A stretch of DNA of 64,000 nt from Leifsonia shinshuensis (GTDB taxonomy: Bacteria > Actinomycetota > Actinomycetes > Actinomycetales > Microbacteriaceae). Shown one piece after another: positions 59,872 to 64,000 of the stretch. The DNA is taken from the NCBI RefSeq assembly GCF_014217625.1, contig NZ_CP043641.1:2046001-2110000 (forward strand). Direction: 5' to 3'. The notes under the pieces are model-generated. The model was not told where the DNA came from. It worked only from the letters and a program-made list of their open reading frames with translations, and did no database searches. The translations under genes and the position numbers were made by a program. Each line of letters begins with the position of its first letter. Position 1 is the first letter of the stretch.

Positions 59872-60192
59872 ATGCTTGGACTCACCTTCGACAAACTGTT
59901 GATCATCGGCGCTATCGCCGCGTTCCTGATCGGACCGCAGCGTCTGCCGGCAGCTGCCGCGGCGTTGGGCCGATTCGTGCGCGGAGCGAAAGCATTCGCC
60001 ACTGACGCCTCCCATCGAATGCGCGAGGAGGTGGGACCGGAGTTCGATGAGATCGATTGGAAACGCTTGGATCCGCGCCAGTACGACCCTCGCCAGATCA
60101 TTCGCGAGGCTTTGACCATCGATTCCCCGCCTGCTCGAGCATCGATTGAGGAACCGCTTACTGTCGCCGCCGAGGAGAAACGCGCCGACTGA
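59872..60192 (+). CDS. tatB: twin-arginine translocase subunit TatB (second copy)
   Basis: 106 residues: TM helix (FDKLLIIGAIAAFLIGPQRLPAAAAALG), long amphipathic helix and the motif EFDEIDWKRLDPRQYDPRQII shared with the first TatB. The C-terminal tail is longer and acidic. It is last in the operon here, whereas tatB is first in the other operon. A 14-bp hairpin terminator follows. Confidence 0.9.
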   Translation: MLGLTFDKLLIIGAIAAFLIGPQRLPAAAAALGRFVRGAKAFATDASHRMREEVGPEFDEIDWKRLDPRQYDPRQIIREALTIDSPPARASIEEPLTVAAEEKRAD

Positions 60193-60244
60193 ACAGACTC
60201 ACGCTCCGTCTATTCAGTGCAGGGAGACGCGGGGCGTAAGGGCG

Positions 60245-60275
60245 AATGGGAGGCTGCCGTGGGCAGCCTCCCATT
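60245..60275 (+). terminator. terminator of the tatACB operon
   Basis: AATGGGAGGCTGCC (60245-60258), loop GTG, and its perfect complement (60262-60275): a 14-bp stem followed by CTTGTCT. Confidence 0.8.
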
Positions 60276-60689
60276 CTTGTCTCGCAGGCCGGCCACGATG
60301 ACGCATCATGTGCGCAACTCGCGCCTTCCGAACCACACCGGGTGAGCTGTCACGTGGCCGCGACCGCCGGCAACACGTCGATAGCGAATCGGCTCAAACC
60401 GTCCCGGGTCCCCATGAGCGCGACGTCAACGGCCCCAACCCGCCCTACGCCCCGCAGGAGCGATCGCGTCGAGCCCTTATGTTCGCCCCCCCTTCTTCGG
60501 GCGCGATCGGAGCAGAGGAACTCAGGCGCGGAGGGGGCAGTGGCTGGATCGGTTCGCGGAGACAGAAATGTCCGGCGTGCCGTTAGGGCAGTGCCGGACA
60601 TTCCGCGTCGACGCTCGCTGGTCAGGGCTTCGCCGAGTGGTCGGCGTCCCGGCGGCGAGCGTCTCAGTCTGGTTGCCGGGAAGCGTCGG
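60276..60689. other. intergenic, no gene seen
   Basis: About 410 bp between the tat terminator and the GH127 stop. Short frames exist on both strands but show no recognisable protein, ribosome site or family motif. Nothing else seen. Confidence 0.5.
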
Positions 60690-62585
60690 TCAGTGCAGTG
60701 CAGGAAGGAACACTCGCATGGTCGAAGGTCCTCGTTCGGCCCATTCGTGATAGCGCACGAGGGGCACCTCGGCGGCGGCGGCACCGATGTGGACGGACTC
60801 GGCGGCGAACGGCCACGGTCGATCTCGCTCTCGTCCGACTTGGCCCACCCTCACCCGGACGGTCGTTCCGTCGTATCGGCCGCTGTCGGCGTAAACACGT
60901 ACGTCGTCGATGCTTCCGTTTTCTGGCAGATCAATCGACTCCAACGCATACACCTCGGGACCACGCTCAAACGCGACGGTGTCGCGGACAGCATCGATCC
61001 GGTCATCCGGGTAGCTCACCCGAACCTCGAGCGGAAACTCGATGGTCAGTCGGTCACCGTCGCGAACAGGCGCGGACGCATATCCCGGCAGGACGGCTCG
61101 CTGCCCGGCCCGGTCGGAGAGCACCGCGGTACCGGCCCAGGAAGGAACACGGAATTCGAGCGAACCTGCACCGTCGGGCGCACTGTGCACGAGGATTGTC
61201 ACTCGACCATCAGCTGGGTAGTCGGTCTGCATTTCGACGTCCCAGCCATCGACGGTGATGCGTGCGGAGGCGAACTGGTGGATCTGGAGACTGCTCGCGG
61301 AGTGCGTAGCGATGTAACACCCGATGCTCGCGAGAGTGCGCGCAACATTCGGGGGGCAGCAAGACACCTCGAACCAGGGCTGACGGCCAGACGCGCCACC
61401 GCGGATCACGACTCCGTCCTCGTTCAGCGGTGGCGGAACGTGCTCGACCCGCTGATGAAGGACGTTGGCGTAGAAGAAGGAACGACCGTCAGCAGCCGGC
61501 GACGTCGCGACGACGTTATAGAGCGTCCGTTCGATCAAGTCGGCATACTCGACTTTCCCGGTGGCAAGCAGCAGACGCCAGCTGAACATGATCGAGGCGA
61601 CGCCGGCGCAGGTCTCACAGTACGACCGATCCGGAGGCAGGACGAAGTCCTCGCCGAAAGCCTCATCCATGTGGTGGGATCCCATTCCCCCAGTGATGTA
61701 CGTCCGCTTCGCCACCGTGTTCCGCCACTGCAGCTCCAGAGCGTCCAGCAGTTCGGTGTCACCGGACTCCACAGCCACGTCGACGGCCCCCGCCGCTAGG
61801 TACAGCGCGCGAACCGCGTGACCGCGGAGGACGTCGGCGTCGCGAACCCGCATGTCGTCCTGCCAGAATGCCCGGCCGAACTCGAACAGCGGCAGGGTGC
61901 CCTCGCCGCGACGTTCGATGAACAACGCCGCCTGGTCCAGATACTTCTGCTCGCCGGTGATCCGATGCAGTTCCACCAGCCCCAGCTCCACTTCGGCGTG
62001 CCCGCACACCTGGTTGAGGCCGTCAGGCCCGAACATCACGCAGACGTGGTCGGCAAGCCGGATTGCGACCTTCAACAGTCGATCGCTACCGGTGGCGCGA
62101 TGGTGTGCCACAGCCGCCTGCATGAGGTGACCGAAACAGTAGAGCTCGTGGCCCCATTTGAAGTCCGAGTAGCGCGGGCGTTGCCACGGGCGACCGAAAA
62201 GGGTCTGCACATACCCGTCGGGATCCTGCGCTCCCTCAACGAGGGTAATGAACCGGTCGAGGACGGGCTCCAGCGCCGTCGAGCCGCGGGCGACCTCCCA
62301 CGACATCGCCTCGATGAGCTTGTAGATCTCTGAGTCGGCGAACTCGCGGCCACGGTGGGTGTAGGGCTGTCCAGAACGGGCGGCGGCGAGGTTCGCGGTC
62401 CAACCGAGCCGGTCCACCCATTCAACGGCGTGCGGAATGATCGCTTCCGCGTTGAGCTTCTGCCTGTCACCCCAGAAACCCGCCGACAGGTGAACGGATG
62501 GAACCCCGATCGGTTCCAGTTCGCCGATGGTCGGTGTAACCGGCGCCGCTGCCCTTTTGGGCGCGGCGAGCACTTCGGTGTGCAA
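60690..62585 (-). CDS. beta-L-arabinofuranosidase, glycoside hydrolase family 127
   Basis: 631 residues from the TTG at 62585 (GAGGAGA 5 nt upstream); the frame is open further but without a ribosome site. GH127 features: Zn/catalytic residues Glu308 (HMDEAFGEDF), Glu324 and Cys326 (YCETCAG), and the double Cys409-Cys410 (EVSCCPPNV), with Cys409 or Cys410 as nucleophile, in the order seen in the characterised Bifidobacterium enzyme. (alpha/alpha)6 barrel plus beta-sandwich domains. No signal peptide, so it likely acts on arabino-oligosaccharides imported by one of the ABC systems. A divergent LacI gene and a pseudo-palindrome (62634-62649) lie upstream. Confidence 0.88.
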   Translation of the reverse strand: MHTEVLAAPKRAAAPVTPTIGELEPIGVPSVHLSAGFWGDRQKLNAEAIIPHAVEWVDRLGWTANLAAARSGQPYTHRGREFADSEIYKLIEAMSWEVARGSTALEPVLDRFITLVEGAQDPDGYVQTLFGRPWQRPRYSDFKWGHELYCFGHLMQAAVAHHRATGSDRLLKVAIRLADHVCVMFGPDGLNQVCGHAEVELGLVELHRITGEQKYLDQAALFIERRGEGTLPLFEFGRAFWQDDMRVRDADVLRGHAVRALYLAAGAVDVAVESGDTELLDALELQWRNTVAKRTYITGGMGSHHMDEAFGEDFVLPPDRSYCETCAGVASIMFSWRLLLATGKVEYADLIERTLYNVVATSPAADGRSFFYANVLHQRVEHVPPPLNEDGVVIRGGASGRQPWFEVSCCPPNVARTLASIGCYIATHSASSLQIHQFASARITVDGWDVEMQTDYPADGRVTILVHSAPDGAGSLEFRVPSWAGTAVLSDRAGQRAVLPGYASAPVRDGDRLTIEFPLEVRVSYPDDRIDAVRDTVAFERGPEVYALESIDLPENGSIDDVRVYADSGRYDGTTVRVRVGQVGRERDRPWPFAAESVHIGAAAAEVPLVRYHEWAERGPSTMRVFLPALH

Positions 62586-62633
62586 CTGTTTCTCCTCAGA
62601 ACGGAACGGGTGCAGGAAGTATCTTCGAAAATA

Positions 62634-62649
62634 TCGCAAACGCTTACGA
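62634..62649. promoter_or_regulatory. LacI-type operator candidate between GH127 and lacI
   Basis: TCGCAAACGCTTACGA, a pseudo-palindrome (12 of 16 positions symmetric) centred in the divergent GH127/lacI control region. The core GCAAACGCTTAC agrees with GANAGCGCTTGC at 9 of 12 positions, so it may be the site of a different LacI. Confidence 0.5.
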
Positions 62650-62726
62650 ATTCCAAGACAGAGCTTTCTGCCGTATAGTCGAATCAGTTCTTGATCGCTG
62701 AATACCGCGAAAAACCGGGGAAGACG

Positions 62727-63740
62727 ATGAGCCTAACCAAAGAAGGAGGCGCCAGCCTGGCGGATGTCGCCAAGCTGGCAAACGTCTCCCAAGCGACCGC
62801 TTCGAAAGCGCTAAATGCGAAGATCGATGTGAGTCAGGCCACTCGTGCCCGGGTGGAAGACGCGGCTCGAGAACTCGGCTATGTACCAAACACGTTGGCA
62901 CGCGGGCTCATGAACGGCCGCACCGGAACAGTTGGCGTCATCACCAGTGATCTCGACGGGCGGTTCGCTCTGCCGATCCTGATGGGCGTCGAAGACGCAC
63001 TCGGCTCGGATAAGGTCTTCGCCTTCCTCTGCGACGCCCGCGGTGACGACGTCCGGGAGCAGACGCTCTTGAACGCGCTGATCCAACGACGGGTTGAAGG
63101 CGTCATCATTGTCGGCAATCAGACCGACCTTCGCCCGTCCCTCGGCCGTGACCTCGGCTTGCCGATCGTCTACGCGTACGCGATGTCAGAGGACCCAGAA
63201 GATGTATCGGTCACCGTTGACAACTATCAGGTTGGGCAGATTGCGGCGCAGCACCTGATCTATTCCGGCCGCCGCCGGATCGCTCACATTTCCGGGGAGG
63301 CTCCGCACTCTGCCGCGCGCAAAAGGCTTGAGGGAATCGTTGACACCCTCGCCGAGAACAAGATGGAGCTCGTCGGCACGCCTTTGTTCGGAGACTGGTC
63401 CGAAGGGTGGGGACGTGCGGCTACGGCGATGGTCCTGGACCGCGACGAACCCATCGACGCAATCCTCTGCGGCAGCGACCAAATCGCGCGGGGCGCACTC
63501 GATACCCTCCGGGAGCGAGGCATCGACGTTCCCGGCCAGATTGCCGTCATGGGAGTGGACAACTGGACGCTGCTGGCCGCGAACTCGCGGCCGTCGCTGA
63601 CCACGGTCGATCTGAACTTGGAACGGTTGGGCCGAACCGCCGCGCAACGACTTTATGACCCAGATTTCTCATCGAATGCGGGTATCGAGTATCTGCCGTG
63701 CTCAGTGGTGATTCGAGACTCCACGATTCCTCGCCTTTAG
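62727..63740 (+). CDS. LacI family transcriptional regulator
   Basis: 337 residues: HTH SLADVAKLANVSQATASKALN, hinge (NAKIDVSQATRARV, LGYVPNTLARGL), and ligand domain (VGVITSDLDGRFALPI, VEGVIIVGNQTD, ILCGSDQIARGALDTLRERG, VMGVDNWTLLAANSRPSLTTVDLNLERLG). GGGGAAG precedes the ATG at 62727. Divergent from GH127 and followed at 63806 by another ORF. It probably senses an arabinose-containing sugar. Confidence 0.88.
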   Translation: MSLTKEGGASLADVAKLANVSQATASKALNAKIDVSQATRARVEDAARELGYVPNTLARGLMNGRTGTVGVITSDLDGRFALPILMGVEDALGSDKVFAFLCDARGDDVREQTLLNALIQRRVEGVIIVGNQTDLRPSLGRDLGLPIVYAYAMSEDPEDVSVTVDNYQVGQIAAQHLIYSGRRRIAHISGEAPHSAARKRLEGIVDTLAENKMELVGTPLFGDWSEGWGRAATAMVLDRDEPIDAILCGSDQIARGALDTLRERGIDVPGQIAVMGVDNWTLLAANSRPSLTTVDLNLERLGRTAAQRLYDPDFSSNAGIEYLPCSVVIRDSTIPRL

Positions 63741-63805
63741 TTCTTCACCTGACCAGTTCTGCACCTGACCCCGAGCTGTCACTGTCGGAAAGGCTCTCTT
63801 CACCC

Positions 63806-64000
63806 ATGTCCGCTGCGCCCGCGAACGTGCTCGCACTCCCCCACGCCGAAGGAAAGGAATTCCGCGTCCAATGGTCTGACGAGCAGCCGGCTCATTGGAC
63901 GGTGGGAGCATTGGATGACGTCGATTCGTTGCTGCGGCCGTCGCCGCTCGTTGAGCTGTTCACCGCAGCTGAGCAGCGCGCACGCAGCAGCCAAAGCTAC
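63806..64000 (+). CDS. start of a possible glycoside hydrolase (alpha-galactosidase-like), truncated by window end
   Basis: 65 residues visible from the ATG at 63806 (MSAAPANVLALPHAEGKEF; the tail reads LVELFTAAEQRARSSQSY). The end of the visible part resembles the N-terminal region of GH36-type melibiases, but the fragment is too short to decide. It follows lacI by 65 bp in the same direction and is likely cotranscribed. Confidence 0.35.
   Translation, partial: MSAAPANVLALPHAEGKEFRVQWSDEQPAHWTVGALDDVDSLLRPSPLVELFTAAEQRARSSQSY

Noticed and set aside
60300..60690. Short frames (92 aa plus, 144 aa minus) as genes between tat and GH127
   Set aside because: No ribosome site, no motif, low-complexity Arg/Pro/Ser composition, and the minus frame overlaps the GH127 end.
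1..64000. CRISPR arrays, rRNA or tRNA genes
   Set aside because: No regularly spaced repeats and no tRNA- or rRNA-like stretches were noticed while reading; intergenic gaps are short.

Overview
The window is high-GC DNA of an actinobacterium, most likely a Microbacteriaceae/Micrococcales-type soil or plant-associated organism. This is inferred from the GC-rich third positions, frequent GTG/TTG starts, lipobox and twin-arginine substrate-binding proteins, and the mix of families. I see no rRNA, tRNA or CRISPR array. The window looks like an accessory catabolic region interrupted by one Tn7-like element.

Region 1 (1-12.1 kb): aromatic amine catabolism. A meta-cleavage operon on the minus strand (hpaH, hpaI, a FAH-RraA fusion, a GntR/FCD regulator, hpaE running off the left edge) fits the lower homoprotocatechuate route. 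Beside it lie a copper amine oxidase, an APC permease, a FeaR-like AraC regulator and an aldehyde dehydrogenase. Read together: uptake of tyramine or phenethylamine, oxidation to the aldehyde and then the arylacetate, and ring-fission product degradation. An almost identical GTATAC-centred palindrome lies upstream of the hpa genes and between the AraC and ALDH genes, which links the two halves.

Region 2 (12.2-16.8 kb): a TetR regulator is divergent from a permease - APH-fold kinase - class III PLP enzyme operon. This arrangement suggests phosphorylation of an amino alcohol followed by phospho-lyase cleavage.

Region 3 (16.9-32.2 kb): about 15.4 kb of minus-strand genes form one probable operon. 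It encodes an SDR, an isochorismatase-fold protein, a Dpp-type ABC transporter with two binding proteins, three SMP-30 paralogues, MoaF, a SnoaL-like protein, an aminotransferase, a complete tatBAC set and a decayed NmrA-like gene. A second FeaR-like AraC gene is divergent from it. MFS, DoxX and SnoaL-like genes follow (33.5-36.2 kb).

Region 4 (36.6-43.5 kb): a Tn7-like transposition module (TnsA, TnsB, TnsC and a TniQ/TnsD-like protein carrying five zinc-ribbon/treble-clef repeats) with an orphan MbcA/ParS/Xre-type antitoxin-like gene on one side and a small HTH gene on the other. The exact ends were not resolved.

Region 5 (43.6-64 kb): carbohydrate utilisation. It holds two LacI regulators, two sugar-type ABC transporters (MalEFG-like and LplABC-like), two paralogous alpha/beta hydrolases, a 2-hydroxyacid dehydrogenase, a ThuA-like protein, a large Tat-exported protein with an internal CBM-like domain, a GH127 beta-L-arabinofuranosidase and a second complete tatACB operon. 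Near-identical 12-bp LacI-type sites (consensus GANAGCGCTTGC) lie in at least five promoter regions, including that of the second tat operon. Two Tat translocase operons, each embedded in a catabolic cluster whose binding proteins carry twin-arginine signals, are the most unusual structural feature of the window together with the Tn7-like element.
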